From Setoptus koraiensis (lineage: Eukaryota; Arthropoda): a DNA stretch of 64,000 nt. This document shows, piece by piece, positions 31,120 through 44,538 of the stretch. Each line of letters begins with the position of its first letter. The stretch's first letter is position 1. The stretch spans positions 5,518,001 through 5,582,000 of the forward strand of contig CM106586.1 of assembly GCA_048013815.1 (NCBI GenBank). The letters are read 5' to 3'. A model generated the notes under the pieces. That model was given only the letters and a program-made list of their open reading frames with translations. It did not search any database and was not told the origin of the DNA. A program made the position numbers and the translations under genes.

Positions 31120-34100
31120 CTACTCTGATTCGCCAGACTCTTTCTCGTCTGTTATCACCGGTAAATTGGTTGATGTGGTAGATTGTTGTTGGTCCATGTC
31201 CTTAGATTGGGTAACTGTAGTGTCCTGGGTTACTGTTGCATTATCTTTGATTTGAATTTCTGATTCTCTGGTATCTAGTAGCACAGGTGTCACTGTTAAG
31301 TTAGCACTGCTCGGTGTAGCTGAAGTCTGGATTGAGGTTGAATACTGGGTCTCGGCCACAGAGACAACCGGATTCACGTCATTATTTACACCATTATTCT
31401 CTTTAGATTTTCGGAACATATTACTTCCTGAGTTATATAGGTGGCTGGATATCTGACCAGAGGAAGTTCCATATAGAGCAACTTTCGGACTAGAAACGGC
31501 ATAATGGGAGCTCGAAGGATCTTCATGATAAAGAGAGTGAAATGTTTATGTGATTAGAAATAGTCACGATTTCTGGAAGAAAAAGATGGAACAACAAAAT
31601 TCAAAAGCATAGATTCTTACCACTGAACATCGATTGTTGAGGATTCTGGTAAAACTTAGGTTTTGGATGAATAGGTGGAGGTTGTGTAGAAGCTGGATTA
31701 TTAATTGTTTTAGGATCCTCTGTGATAGATATCCAATCGGTATTGGAATCATTAAGGTTGCCAATGTTGATTGGTGACTTGCTATAGTGTACACTATCAT
31801 GAGCTCCAACTATTCCATATGGGTTCGACGAGACGGTGCTCGCATATATCGGAGCATAGCTGCGGTTATCAATGGCGGGTGTAAGATTTTTGGTAGTAGT
31901 TGCCTGCATTTTCAATGATGGTTCTTGGTGGTTATTTTCTTCGATATTGTCTAGTGATGCTGCTTCAGAATCATTAGCTGTTTTTCTTCGTTGATTTTGA
32001 TGACGTTTAATCTTTCTACTTCCTGCCATCATGGACATATCATCTTCATCTGAAGAATGCGACGAGGCTAGTTCGTAGTTGGCTGGTCTCAGACGTTCAT
32101 TGTTGGTAATACTCGTAGCTAAAGATTCGTTTCCATCTGTGGTAGTTGTTCCGAGTGCATATTTATCAGATACATTTTGACTTTTGCTATCATAATGCTG
32201 GTGATGCTGACCGCTGGTTTTACCATTGTACATGTGTTCATTATTTTGATCGCGGTGATGCGAAGAACGATGATGATGATGATGGTGATGATGATGTCTG
32301 GATGTTTTCTTATGGTGATGATTTCTTCTACTTCTATGACGTTTAGAACGTGAGCGTCCGTATGCACCGGCATCTACACTAGACAGATTCCTCGATTGAT
32401 TGTAATGATCATCGTCGTCAACTAAATGGTCAGTCTGATCGGCAGCGTAACCTGCCACTTGATATGGACTGGTCGAGGATGTATTTGTTGTGGTTGATCT
32501 ACTTGTCGTGGAAGCGGTAGATATAGTCAATTTGTTGTTAAATATATCCGTGCAAGAACTTTGGAATCCACCACCAGCTGGGCCTGTTTGGAGAGGCTTC
32601 GACAGGCCATAAGGATGCGGTAATAAAGTATTCTGAGTGCGTTGTAGGTATGCTGCGGTATTCTGATCTATATGGCTCGATCCAAGAGGGTTGTTGTAAA
32701 GCGCAGAGTTATCCTCATAAAAAGGAATCTTTTTACCTTGAAACTTGAGCCAGCTAACGTAGAGATTGTAGCGAATTTGTTTATCCAATAAACAGAATGT
32801 CAACACCAACACTACAGACTTTATTAAAGTCAAGATGGGAAATAAAGCTGGATAATCTGGTATGGCTTCATTGACTGAGTAGATTGCGGCTAGCCAATAA
32901 GCAGTAATAAGTGGTAATAATATCAAAGATGTTGTCCATAACAATTGTCTGAGATTCTGATGATCACTCTGAAGAGTTTCTTTTATCTGTTGCGATTTGC
33001 GCCAGCTCAAAATCAATGTAAATGAAGTAGCTAAAATAAGACCAAATATTGGTCCGAACATACTCCAAATGATGCTTTCATGGATAGAGAGCCAACAGAA
33101 TAGATAGTTGCCGAATTGTTCGATTCGCAGACCTACAGCTATACTGACAAATACAGCAGGAACAGCGAAACCCATGATGTGATAAAATTTCATTGGTCCA
33201 TGATTTATATCTCGTATCTCTGTTAGCATCCTCAATAAATGCGTTGAGTTGATAAATATCCAACAAAACAAGCTTATGGACAGATAGTGCAAAAATATAG
33301 CTACCATTTTGCATTGATATTCTTGATAAGTTACCATGATTGAAGCGCGCGACCTAGATACCAGTAGTATTAGAGCTTCCATGAATATTAGAACTAAAAT
33401 CATGTTACGATTAATACTATTACTATTGCTGTTAATGCTGTGGCCTCTTATACATGTCATTATAAAGTAGGCAATGCTTAATAATATAATAGATATTATC
33501 AGGCACAACTGTAGCCCAATATCTCTATTATTTATGGGCCCTTCACCCCAGATTGCTTCAACGTTCGCATCATCCATCAATACCGTGACAGCACCTAAAT
33601 GATCACATGTACAATTGATGTAGTCGTGTCGAGACTTAAGTGAATGATCGTGAGAGATACCACGTAACTCACAACCTCGAGCCGAGAATCTTCCTGAGTG
33701 ACTCGATTGCAAAGATAATGGATCGGATGTTGATTCTTGATTTGAGTTTTGGTGGTGCTTGGGTACCGTATTTCTAGAGTTGATCGATTTAGAAGAAGGT
33801 GGAGCTTGGTGACCTGGAGGTGTGAAATTCCATACTACACACTGAGGTCTAGTCTTGCCAGAGCCTTTGGTTACTTTCAAAATATAACTCACTTTAGGTT
33901 GTAGGTTGCGTGACATAAAGTCTGTACTGTTGGCCGCCTTCATAGTGAGCCAAACAACAGGTGTATTAGTTGTGGCTGAATTTCCTAAGCGATGTTGCAC
34001 AGTTCCGTCGTCATGGCCTGGTAGTAAGGGGCCCAGTGTTTGGTAGATTGAATACACTACCAGAGCAGAAGGCGTTCTAGGTAAGCGATATTGATCATTT

Positions 34101-37100
34101 TGAGCACGCTTCAACGGTAGTTCATTTAATGAACTGCCACCAATAACGAGATCTCTTTTCGAACGATAATTTATACCAGATTGGCCTTGTCCTGATTGAT
34201 AGTAGTTGATAGATTCGTGTGGTAAGTCTAATTTCAGTGCCCGGAGTGGAATTACAGCCTTGGTTACCTCGTCGGCATATAATCTGTCTGGAGCATAATT
34301 GTTATATTTTGGTATAGCGATTGCTGGCGAGGCATCCAGGCCTGGCACACTGTAATCAAGATAAATAGGAGATCCGTCTTGATTGTATGGTCGATTAGAA
34401 GAAGTTGTGATGCCTGCCATATTGTTCTTGTCTACAGATTCATTTTTAATTTTGGCACTACCAGGCGATGACTTCAAGGAGTCCAATAACTGATCTGTAG
34501 AGATGGTGTCCATACCGAAAGTAAAATATTTACTGGCCACCTCAAAAGGCTGTGTGAATGTGTCCAATTGGTTATCGATTAAAACTCTACCATACTGATC
34601 AAAAATTTTCAACAATTGCTCGGCTCCCCCGTTAGATGACATCTTTGATATTCTTGACCAATCTTCAGTATGCTTAGGATCCAGAAGAAAACTGGTTGAT
34701 TCTACTAAGTTTCTAATATACATTCTGTCGTGCTTGTGGGCTAAGTTCGATCCGTTTTGGTGTGTTTCAAAATTTATAAGATGGTACAACAATCTGAATG
34801 CCACAAACAAATCACTCCCATAGACAGTTACACCATTTTCTAGCTGCTGATTTGCTTCTGCTGTAGTTTGATTGAATGCCTGACGTAAATTATTAGCCAA
34901 CTTCGTGGCTTGATTGGTATTTAAGTGAAGGGGATCTTTCTCGAGCAATATGACCTGAGGATATAAGTCAAAGAAACTAGGGCTGATACAATTGAATAAG
35001 TCTACCTTCTGCCAGCCATTAGACTCGTCACATACTCTAGATGCATTACCACGTGTGTTATTTGGACATGGTCCTGTAGCAGTCTGCTTGTAAGGAGTTT
35101 TAGGCCACCATATACCGTCGGAGTAGCTTTTTGGACAGGCATCGTATATAACTTCACACCCTCTCAATGTGACCTCGGCGTAAGCACTCGGGCATGTATC
35201 ACAACGGCGCCCAATGACACCAGGTCGACATCTACACTGGCCTGTAGTAGGGTGACACTGACCACCTAATGAGCCGATTGTATAGCAATCGCAAGAGATA
35301 CATCGATCGCTAGATTCGGGTTGGTAATGGTTGATTTTACAATTACATTGACCTGTAGTTTTGTGGCAATCACCATCAAAGCCTTTAGACTCGTCGCATT
35401 GACATGGACCGCATATGGAAAAATTTCCTCCGGATACGGGGTGACCCCACCAGTTTGAAGGACATCTCCTGGTCAATGAATGCTCACAATGTCTCCCACT
35501 TCGTGTGGGGTCGCAATCGCATTGATAACCGCTATCAAATGAAGCAAAATGACCATGTAAATCTAAGAGTGTGTTCTGCTGATTTGCAGTGCCCAGTCTA
35601 TGATTGTTTTGCTGTCGATTGAAATTCGAACTGTCAATTGGGTTTTCATAGACCGCGTTCTGCTCCATAGGAGATACCTGCAAAGAATCGGCTGCCGGGC
35701 GACATTTTGAACCTGTGCCTTGGCAGAGGTTTAATGAGCAGACAGGTACACATCCTTGCTCTGAGGCCACGAATCCGGGTTGACAAACGCATTTATGCTG
35801 AGACATTCCATATTGAACACAACTTGCGTTTTCCATACATGTGCTCGATAAACAACTATCCAATTGCTGGCAGCCTATTTCGACATTACGTTCTTCTTTG
35901 TTAGCTAACAACCAGTTACTTGCTGACTGGCCTGCTATATCGATTTCTTGTATGCAACCGACGAAACTTGGGGAGCTCATTTGTGACTGATAGCCCGTGA
36001 GCGTCGAACTTATCGTTGTTGTGGCCGTTGATCGATTATAAGTATTGTAGTATGTACTCGAGTCCTGACTCACTAATGGCTCTATATTGTCGGAAATACC
36101 TGGTGCTACAGTATTCAAGTCTCTGCTGTTTAATCGTGCATGAGTTGGGCCTGTAGAGGTTGAAGCAGCTCCGACAATGATTTTAGATATATATAGAGTG
36201 GTTAAATCCATAGCACCATTCTCGAGCTCTTTTTCTATCTCGTATTGGCCATAATCTAGTACTATCCCAACAATGTTACCGATGTTATTATTCATAATTC
36301 GAGTTTGCTTATTCATTGAGATATTCAGCTGGACCGAGTGCCATTGCCCATCATCAACACCAGTTCCTCCAGCAAGTGACAATATCTGATTTTGATAAGA
36401 AAATCTCACCTCTCCGTCCACAACATCCAGTGCAATGACGTTAGGTGAGGAACTTGAATCGGTTGTAGATTCGAGATATACTCTGATCAAAGCTCCATTT
36501 GGTTGGATAGTGCGGAAATTCAAGCGCACGTACCAGGGCAACAGTATTGATGGCGACTGACCTTTTGGCACATAAGTCACATGAGAGTTCCCGCCAAAAC
36601 GTCGCACCCCGCCACCAGTCTGATTTGCCACTTGACTACAGTCATGCCCATAGTACCCCTCGGCACATGAACAACTATATGTACCCCAAGCGTCGTGGCA
36701 AGTTCCTCCATTTCGGCACGGCTGGACATGGCAGAAAGAACGTTTATCTTGACAACCAGCCAGAGTACCATTATTAGCGACAAACTGGTTCAAATCGACC
36801 AGTTGGTGATCTATATATAAGTCACTAATACAACCTGCGAATGGCGTCCCGGATTGCACTTGAAATTTCGTTGGCAATAAGGGCAGTGCGCCTAACTGCA
36901 ATGGACTGGACAGATCTAAAAACCTGTGACATGATTCGATTTCTTTAGAGCATCTTGATTCCAACTCCATTTGTGTTGTGTTTGAGCATCGCCTCCACGA
37001 ACTTATCTGTGCATGATGTTCGATAGTTGGTATGGTTGAGGGTTGCTCTCCATACTGGTTGTTGGGTGACCATGATGACTCAGTCGAAGTGGACATAGCT

Positions 37101-40018
37101 GAGGATTGTTGCTGCTGATCATGCTGAAGTTTAGCTAGTTCTTGGTCTAAAATTGGATCGCAGTCATCTAGTAGTAGAGTGGCTTGTCTATCTAAATAGT
37201 CTATGGACACTTTATGCCAATTGCCATCAGATACAGTTATCCTTGGAAGCGATACAGTTGAAACATTCGAACCGAGTGAAAATGAGAACTTTAGCCTTGA
37301 ATCCGTCAATTCTAGAGCTATAAAATCGTTTCGATCGTTATAGCGTCCATTATATAATAGTAGCGCATCAGACTGACGGGTTGCGAATCTAAGAGATATA
37401 TGGAGGCGATTACGTTGGCGCAAGCTTGGTAGAGTTAGATATGATCCGCGTGGAAATGATCTAGCACGCAGTTGGCATAATTCGTTGGACCAAGCTGACG
37501 TTTGGCAACCTTGACATTTGAATCCACCAATAAAACCTGTTGGCACAACACCAAACGTTTTGCCCGATAGTTGATGATTACCTATCTGTGGTGGTACGTA
37601 TATAGAAGTCTTGTTGAGATTTACACACTTTGTGCCGCCAGCACATATTCCAGGTTGTTGCTTTCCAACAGCATATAGTGGGCTAATAGTAGCTTGCGAT
37701 AATTGGTAAGAGTCCATTAATTGACATGAGCTATTTGTGAAGCTAAGTTCACATTTGCGGCCGATGAAACCTGAGCGGCATTCACAAGAGTATCCTAGCT
37801 CATGTCTGTGACAAATACCTCCATTCTGACATGGGTTTGAGAAACATTGATTGATCTCAACGTCGCATTCATATTTTGAGTGCTCTCCGGTGAAAGTTTG
37901 GGGACACTCGCATGTATAACTTAGAAGTGGTGTGACAGGTTTAAATAGCATTGTTCGAGTTGAAATAAACGGCTTGGATGCATCTCCGAATTTATACGTC
38001 TGTTGACAACGTTGATAATTGAGACATGGCTCCCTTACACAAAAACCGTCCTCGAATGGTAGTACTTGCATACCCATCTTCTGAGACAGTAAAGGTCTAT
38101 TCAAGTATATCCGTTCTTGCAAATATTGGCTAGAGTAATAGGCTTCAGTATCGCGGCTGTCTGGTAGTCTTGCGCTGAGGCTCACATTTAGTATTAGATT
38201 ATTGACCGAGTTTATCGAACCACTAATATTGCTTATAGTATTAGTTGGGTGATACTCTTGAATATCGAACAAAACTATATTATCAGCTCCACATGCGAGT
38301 ATCTGGGCTAGACTTCCCATGAATGAATCATACTTGTTCATCATGAATTCATCCCGGCTGATGTTATCCAATTGCATCATTATACTGTTTTGTAACATAT
38401 TTTCTGTGATTAAATTGACAACTAATAAACATTGAGCAATGACTTCAAATTGTCCATCAGATACCAAGATCTCAAATACTGCTCTCATCGGTACGTTGCT
38501 GTTGAGACTAGGACTAAGTTGAATCTCTCCGGTGGTTGCATTAATTAAGATCCAAAGGGCATTGTTACCGCTAACAATTGTGTAAGTCAATTTATCTGAA
38601 ATATCTGCATCATAAGCTGGTACCCTTCCTATCGGTGAGGTGGGAAAATGACTGCGATTATTGTTGAATATGATGGAAAAATCATGCAGTTGAGGTTTGT
38701 TATCATTTTCATCCATGATCTCTATTTCTATATCTATGTCGGATTTAAGCGACATTGACGATGCTCTAATCACAAGATTATATTTGATCTTGCCGGATTC
38801 GTAATTGAAATCCACCATCGACACAACTTCTGCTTTATCTGATTGATCTCTTTGGATGAGACTGAACGATTTAGCATCGGCACCGCCGCTTATTTCATAC
38901 ACAATTCTGGCATTTTCGCCTTCATCTAAATCCGTGGCCATCATAGTGGCTACCACAGTTCCGATGGGAGAATTTTCCGATACCATAAAATGTAGCTTTT
39001 CCAGTGTTACTTTTTCTCCATCGGGACTCAACCATTGCGGAGCATTATCATTGACATCATCAACATAGATGGTAATGGCTACGGACCCATTGAGCGGTGG
39101 CTGGCCCCTGTCTATGGCTAGTGCGACTAGTTCATACTTGGAGTGTTGTTCACGATCAAGTAATTTATTTGTTCTAATAACACCCGAATTTGGATCAATG
39201 GTGAACGTTCCTTCGCAATCATTTCCGCCGGCAAAAGTGTATTTTATTTGAGCGTTTAGACCGACATCGTTGTCCAATGCGTGAACTTTTAAAACTGGCG
39301 TATGAATGGGTACACTTTCCGAGATGTTTTGGCTCAACTGAACAGTTGTCGCACTAGTAGAACCAAATGTTACATGATTGTGTTGTTGCTCGGAATTAGA
39401 TTGAGAATTCGATTGCGTAAATATTGGCGGTGAATCATTGATGTCTGTGACCTCAACGTAGACTTTTGCTGTGTCGGTTTGACGTGGCTGCCCATTGTCA
39501 GACACAGTGATTATCAACGTGTAACTAGAGACACGTTCCCTGTCTAGAGGTTTGTTGGTTGTGATGGCTCCTGTTTTACTATCTATTTTGAATTCAGCAT
39601 CATTGACAGGGGGAAATTGTTGCTGTTGTTGCTGTTGCTGCTGTTGTTGTTCGAACAATTGATTGATTGAGCTCAACGATTGGGGCGATTGATAGCTCAA
39701 TGTTGTGATAAATCTATGTTCGAGTATTGAGGACAAAGAATAAGATAGTTCGTGTCCGTCTAAATCCGTGGCGGACACATTGACCACCGGATAGTCCCTG
39801 TCCTTGTCCTCGGGTATGCTGGCGTCATAACTGTTTCTATCGAATATTGGTGGTCTGTTTGAGATGGCATTGGGCTTGATTTGGTAATCGTCTGAGCTTG
39901 TGACAAAGCTAGAATTGCTAGCTATCAATAGTAATAATGTAAAATAATTGACTAGATGAAGGTGCGAGATGCTCCTGAGAAGTTTAGTATTTAATTTTGG
40001 CATCATGTCGTGTGTCAT
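31120..40018 (-). CDS. stan: Flamingo/Starry night (CELSR-type) adhesion GPCR, two exons
   Basis: Exon 1 40018-31621 and exon 2 31520-31120 join at G|AT (donor GTAAGA, acceptor ATGAAG) to about 2,932 residues. A signal peptide (about 20-42) is followed by four cadherin repeats (about 54-570; linkers TDINDSPP, DDVNDNAP, MDENDNKP). Then come the CELSR juxtamembrane block (YLNRPLL, VLPFEDGFCVREPC), EGF repeats (about 660-755), laminin G (about 856-1086), EGF, laminin G (about 1143-1370), EGFs, a laminin-type EGF region (about 1540-1612), a hormone-receptor domain (WWPK near 1635), a GAIN domain with its GPS near 2143, seven membrane segments (about 2169-2420), and a long His/Ser-rich tail with nine His in a row. 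Flamingo mediates homophilic adhesion in planar cell polarity and axon and dendrite guidance. Oddities: four rather than eight or nine cadherin repeats, and HL-G at the GPS. Gln-rich insertion in repeat 1. Confidence 0.95.
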
Positions 40019-42766
40019 TGTTGCTGTTGCTGGTCTGGTGCAATCGTCCGGATGGTAATAGTGGCTCGGTTGATTGTGAGGTCCATATCGTTGTGGTCAC
40101 ATATTATTGTATTCATGCAAACCCAATGCGCCCGGCAACACGATGCAAATGAATTTGTTGTCAGGCAGTTGTATACTAAATGAAATTGATTTACTTGCTG
40201 CGTGGAATTATAATTGATAATTGTCGCAAATTGCTAAATGGTTGATAATAAAATTGATCTGATTGGCCGCATAATAGCCACAGTTGTGCGTATAGGAATG
40301 TTCAAGATTGCATAAATAAGTGGTTGAGTTCATGAGCAAGTTGACCAAGAAACGAAAATTTTGATGAAGAAAAAGGATTGTGTGTGTGTGTTTGTTCTAT
40401 TTCGACAGTTCGATCTCTATAAATCCTTCAAAACAAGTGTGTGTGTGTCTGTGTGTGCGTGTGTGTGTGTGAGTACTGCTACAAAAATAACTTGTCTCTT
40501 GAGATTACTCAACTCACCAGAGCCAGTGCGCCAGTGCAATTGATGCTGCAGCAGGGGAATGAATTGAATAAGAATGAGGGAATCAAATCGAATCAATCGA
40601 CGTGTGCGAGAACTTGTGTGAGCCGCTAGTGGCCACAACAACAACAACAAGTGCCTGTTCTGCTATGTCTCGTGTACTGTGTGTGTGTGCGCCAGCAACA
40701 GACAGAGATCATTGGACTCAAGTTTCCAACTGGTGAACCAAGAAACGAATAATGATGCAGACTTAAGTCTGCGCCGGTTGCGGGCACTATCAGAGGCGCT
40801 CAGAGGAAACTTAATCTTGGCCATCTCACGGACAGTCAAAGCGGTCGGCTCTTCTTAGAACACTCGACCACTGCTAATGGGGCAGCTGCAACAGGTACCA
40901 CACATTGGGCAGCCCTGCAGCACGCCCTCTCGAGAAGAAGCCGACAACCAACGACGCTTGCCTATGCCTTAGATGGCTTACATGGCGGAATTGACCGGTC
41001 CACAACATGTCGGTGTTATTCTTATTGCGGGTACGACAGTGTGTTAGCACGCAGCATCACGAATGCATGCGTGTCCGTCTGACCGTCCGTTCGCTCGTTA
41101 GTCGCAACAACGGCTCAGGGCAAGTGAAGTTCGGCGGAATCACCATCTTCAAAACGGCCAACTGCTATATACCTGCCTATGGCTTATTATGTCCAATCTT
41201 TTTTTAATTTTTCGTTCATGTAGCAGTGCATGTGTGTGTGTGTGAGTTATAAACAAGACGACCAATACATGTACTGTAAGCGGCAACTGTTAAAATAACA
41301 GCAATTGTTCGGACCGGACTGTATGTTAAACTTGGACAACTAATATAAACTGACAACAAACTATAGTTATAACATTTAAGTCCATGATAATGCCGCTTGC
41401 TTGTTATCTACTCAGGATGTATTATGTTCTCGGATTGGCTCAGCACAAACACAATCCATTGTTGGCTCAACCTTCGTTGATCCAAGCCCCACTAAGAGTG
41501 GCCAAGATGTCTATAAATTGGACTCAACGGTTGGCTCGTTGAACTCAATAATCATGGCAATAATGACTGTGTGATCATCACCATCACTTTGATGCTACCA
41601 CTTACTCCACGATAACTATGATGATGATATCAAATTCTATTGTGTGTTTGTGTCTACTGTAGAACCTGTCGAATGTCTGTCTCTCTCTCCCTCTCTTTGT
41701 ACACCCAACTTAGGTCCTATTCTCCTGGCGAGCAAGTGTATTACACAGGCTCACAACAATCAAGGAGCAACGGCTTCTATTGCTCTTGGAACAGTCCCGA
41801 TGGTTACATGATTTTGAGCAAAATCGCATGACGCACCAACAGACTATAAACTAAAATGGCGTAGATTTACAACCTTGCGAGTCGTTTCTAAATACTTCAC
41901 TAATGGCTCAAATCATTGCTGCTGTTATTGTCCTCCCTCTCACACTATAGACCATCCAACTCATTTCAGACTCATGAAGTATGTGATATCTTTGTATTGT
42001 AATTGTACTCTGTACGTAAAGCTCTGGTACGAGCAAGTACAAATTATTCTCCACTGGCTTCAACACAAAGATGAGCAATGAGACATGTTAAGTCCATCAT
42101 CGTTTCAACACTTCATGCTATATGTGCTAAATTTTGAAGTGAACAATTGCGAAAGAACAACACGTGCCTGTCGTGAACAATATTATGCCTATCATTGTGA
42201 AGCCCACTTAGAGAGTGGTCATTAATCAACATACATCAATTGTTACGTAAAATTTTCGCCCTCTGGCGAACACACTGGTGCTATTGTTCTTGTGCATGGA
42301 AACAATCTTTTTAATCGGTTTTGCAGTTTATGTGCCGCGTTCAGTAAATATAGTATGGATGCGCCTTCCATCTATCAACAACTGTACCCTGATTAACTAA
42401 CGCAATTATTTTCAAGCCTAGATTGTGCTTACTACGGATATCCTTGTAGTTTACACATAGAACAGGGAAGACATCCTACCAAGATCATTTAAATGATGCT
42501 CTCCTAGTGTCACATCAAATTGTCACGATCAGAGGAGCAGCAATCTGAGACATGTTTCACTTTTGAATAGAATCTTATCTAAGATAAGTTATCTGCCATC
42601 AAATCTTCAGCGCTTACTAAGTCAAAAAGTGATATGCTTTCGATCAAAATAGAAGGAAAACAACTTTTGCGATCAACTACTGTCTTACTAATTTAATTAA
42701 GGCTACAGAAAGTTACTTTTTAACAGTGGAACTTTTAATGGGTTATGGTTGTCGAAGAGTTCGACA
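40019..42766. other. 2.7 kb upstream of the Flamingo-like gene
   Basis: Holds the likely Flamingo promoter and leader (just above 40018) and the flank of the RNase T2 gene end (42767). GT microsatellites occur at about 40379-40390 and 40437-40471, with shorter ones near 40678 and 41230. Short open frames lack any recognisable domain. No cadherin-like coding was noticed in a read of the translated frames. Confidence 0.5.
40437..40471 (+). repeat. GT microsatellite
   Basis: GT dinucleotide run with a CT and GC interruption, about 420 bases upstream of the Flamingo-like start. A second short run lies at 40379-40390. Confidence 0.85.
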
Positions 42767-43870
42767 TCAGCCGGTTACTTTCTTTCTATTGAAATGGTCG
42801 GATTGAGGAAGCATAATTTGCGATTTGCCACATCTACCAGCCCATGTTGGGCAGTCGATAAATCTTAGCTCTGGGTCATAACAAATAAATATACCGCTCA
42901 ACAGTGGTATGGGTGAATTATGTTGCTTTTCGCATACAAATCTGACCTGTTTTTTGTTTGTCAAGTTCATTACACTTTTTCGTAGGTCTTCAATGAAGTA
43001 GAGTTTCGAAGAAGACGGTGTAATTCCGCCAGAGGCGAGATTTCTCTTCAATGCAAGACTTTTCACAATTGCCAAGGTGGAAGCGAAAAAGTTATATTCG
43101 CCGCGTAGTTTAGCAGTATCACGAGCGCACGTTCCGTGCTTGAGCCACTCATGTTTCCAGAATCCTTGACTAGAGCCGAACAGAGAGGGCCAGTGGTCAT
43201 CCAGATCATATCGTATAGGGTTAAGTGCATTTATATTGAATTCGTTATCGAAGCAACAAAATTCTGGTGACACATCTCCGCCATTTGGATTACTCTTTGT
43301 AGCCCACATACCATGTATGGTGAAATCTTCTGGTTCTTTGATACACTTATCGGGCGAGGTGGTGCAGTAACCAGGCGGCCATTGAAGTGCCAATGAGTAA
43401 TATTTGGCATCGTAATCATTAGAGCACCCTCGGTCTCTATATGGCGATGGTGATCTATTTCTAGGTCTGCTGGCTTGGGGGGGTTGATTTTGGATAACTG
43501 TCGAGTATTTGGCCATATCTTTGTACCATTGAGACGCTTTGACCTCTTCCGGGGATCCCCAGCCAGAGGCTCGAGATAGCCTGCTGAGACCCGTAGGTGT
43601 TTTTCCTGGTGGTCCAATGAGACTTGGCCAGTCTTTTGCATCGGTAATACTGGGACTAACATTTTTTGGTTTAGGCGCTAATTGCTTTCTTGCTGACTGG
43701 CCATTCCAAACATCGGAACCGATGGCGCCGATGTTCGAACTGACTTTATTGGTAGTTTCGGTGCCTAGGCAGTGGTTAGTCTTGATATAACTCGCTAACA
43801 CACAAGCTATAACGACCAGATGTAAAAAGTGGGTATAGTATTCTGAAGACATGTTGTTGTGTTTCTTCAT
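42767..43870 (-). CDS. Secreted ribonuclease T2
   Basis: 367 residues. A hydrophobic stretch at about 15-29 (HLVVIACVLASYI) is a signal peptide, so the enzyme is secreted or lysosomal. Residues 35-150 are a Pro/Ser/Arg-rich linker not typical of the family. The catalytic domain has CAS-1 FTIHGMWA with His186 and CAS-2 FWKHEWLKHGTC with His240, Glu241 and His245, the full His-Glu-His set needed to cut RNA through a 2',3'-cyclic phosphate. Paired cysteines (CC at about 205, plus C in GTC, CPTWAGRC) suit its disulphides. The family usually reads xIHGLWP in CAS-1; the Met-Trp-Ala here is a small change. RNase T2 enzymes degrade RNA in lysosomes or outside cells. Confidence 0.93.
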   Translation of the reverse strand: MKKHNNMSSEYYTHFLHLVVIACVLASYIKTNHCLGTETTNKVSSNIGAIGSDVWNGQSARKQLAPKPKNVSPSITDAKDWPSLIGPPGKTPTGLSRLSRASGWGSPEEVKASQWYKDMAKYSTVIQNQPPQASRPRNRSPSPYRDRGCSNDYDAKYYSLALQWPPGYCTTSPDKCIKEPEDFTIHGMWATKSNPNGGDVSPEFCCFDNEFNINALNPIRYDLDDHWPSLFGSSQGFWKHEWLKHGTCARDTAKLRGEYNFFASTLAIVKSLALKRNLASGGITPSSSKLYFIEDLRKSVMNLTNKKQVRFVCEKQHNSPIPLLSGIFICYDPELRFIDCPTWAGRCGKSQIMLPQSDHFNRKKVTG

Positions 43871-44538
43871 AATAACAAATAATCACAGAGGTATATGGAT
43901 GATTATATTCGATCGTCAATCAGAAAGTATGGTGCTCGATTGAACACCAGCCCTCGATGGATTTTTGTAGTGATTGGCCCACAGGATTTAAAATATGAGC
44001 CCAACACAGTGTAACTATTTATATTTTTATTCTGAACTATATTATTTGCTTTTGTACGTTGTGTCTATTTTCAACTGTAGGTGTTCCATTGTCTAAGCTA
44101 TATACGATACGCACGACAAAAAATTATCCTTATCACATATAAGAAATGTATTTATACATGTTTAGATACACTGAGATTAGATAGATAGATAAATGTAAAG
44201 GATGAAATGCACGATTCTAACCAGCTATGTCGCAGACATGAATATTTATGGCTGCGGATAATACAAACAAAAAAAAATGTCATCACACTCAGACGGTGCA
44301 CCCGTATCATGTGTTCTATCATATCCAAAATAGTTAATGTACAGCTAGCTGTGGTTTAGTCATATTTTTTAGTCATGCTTACTCGTGGTGAGATTTATTA
44401 TTTAGAGAGGCAATCTGATAATTGGGATACAAAAAAACTAGTCTGTAGTCTCCTCTTAGAAATACTGATGAATGTTTTGAATTAGATTGGGATTAGATAA
44501 TGAGACTTTGCGAAGGTTATTGCGGAAAAGAGACATCT
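43871..44538. other. Intergenic region between RNase T2 and the SDR gene
   Basis: Both flanking genes are on the minus strand, so this carries the RNase T2 promoter and the SDR 3' UTR. AT-rich, with an A-tract near 44269-44278. Nothing else seen. Confidence 0.5.

Noticed and set aside
32119-32373. Minus-strand and plus-strand frames inside the His-rich tail of the Flamingo-like gene
   Set aside because: They are shadows of the CAT/GAT-rich coding repeat in other frames; the 2.8-kb-residue frame explains the DNA.
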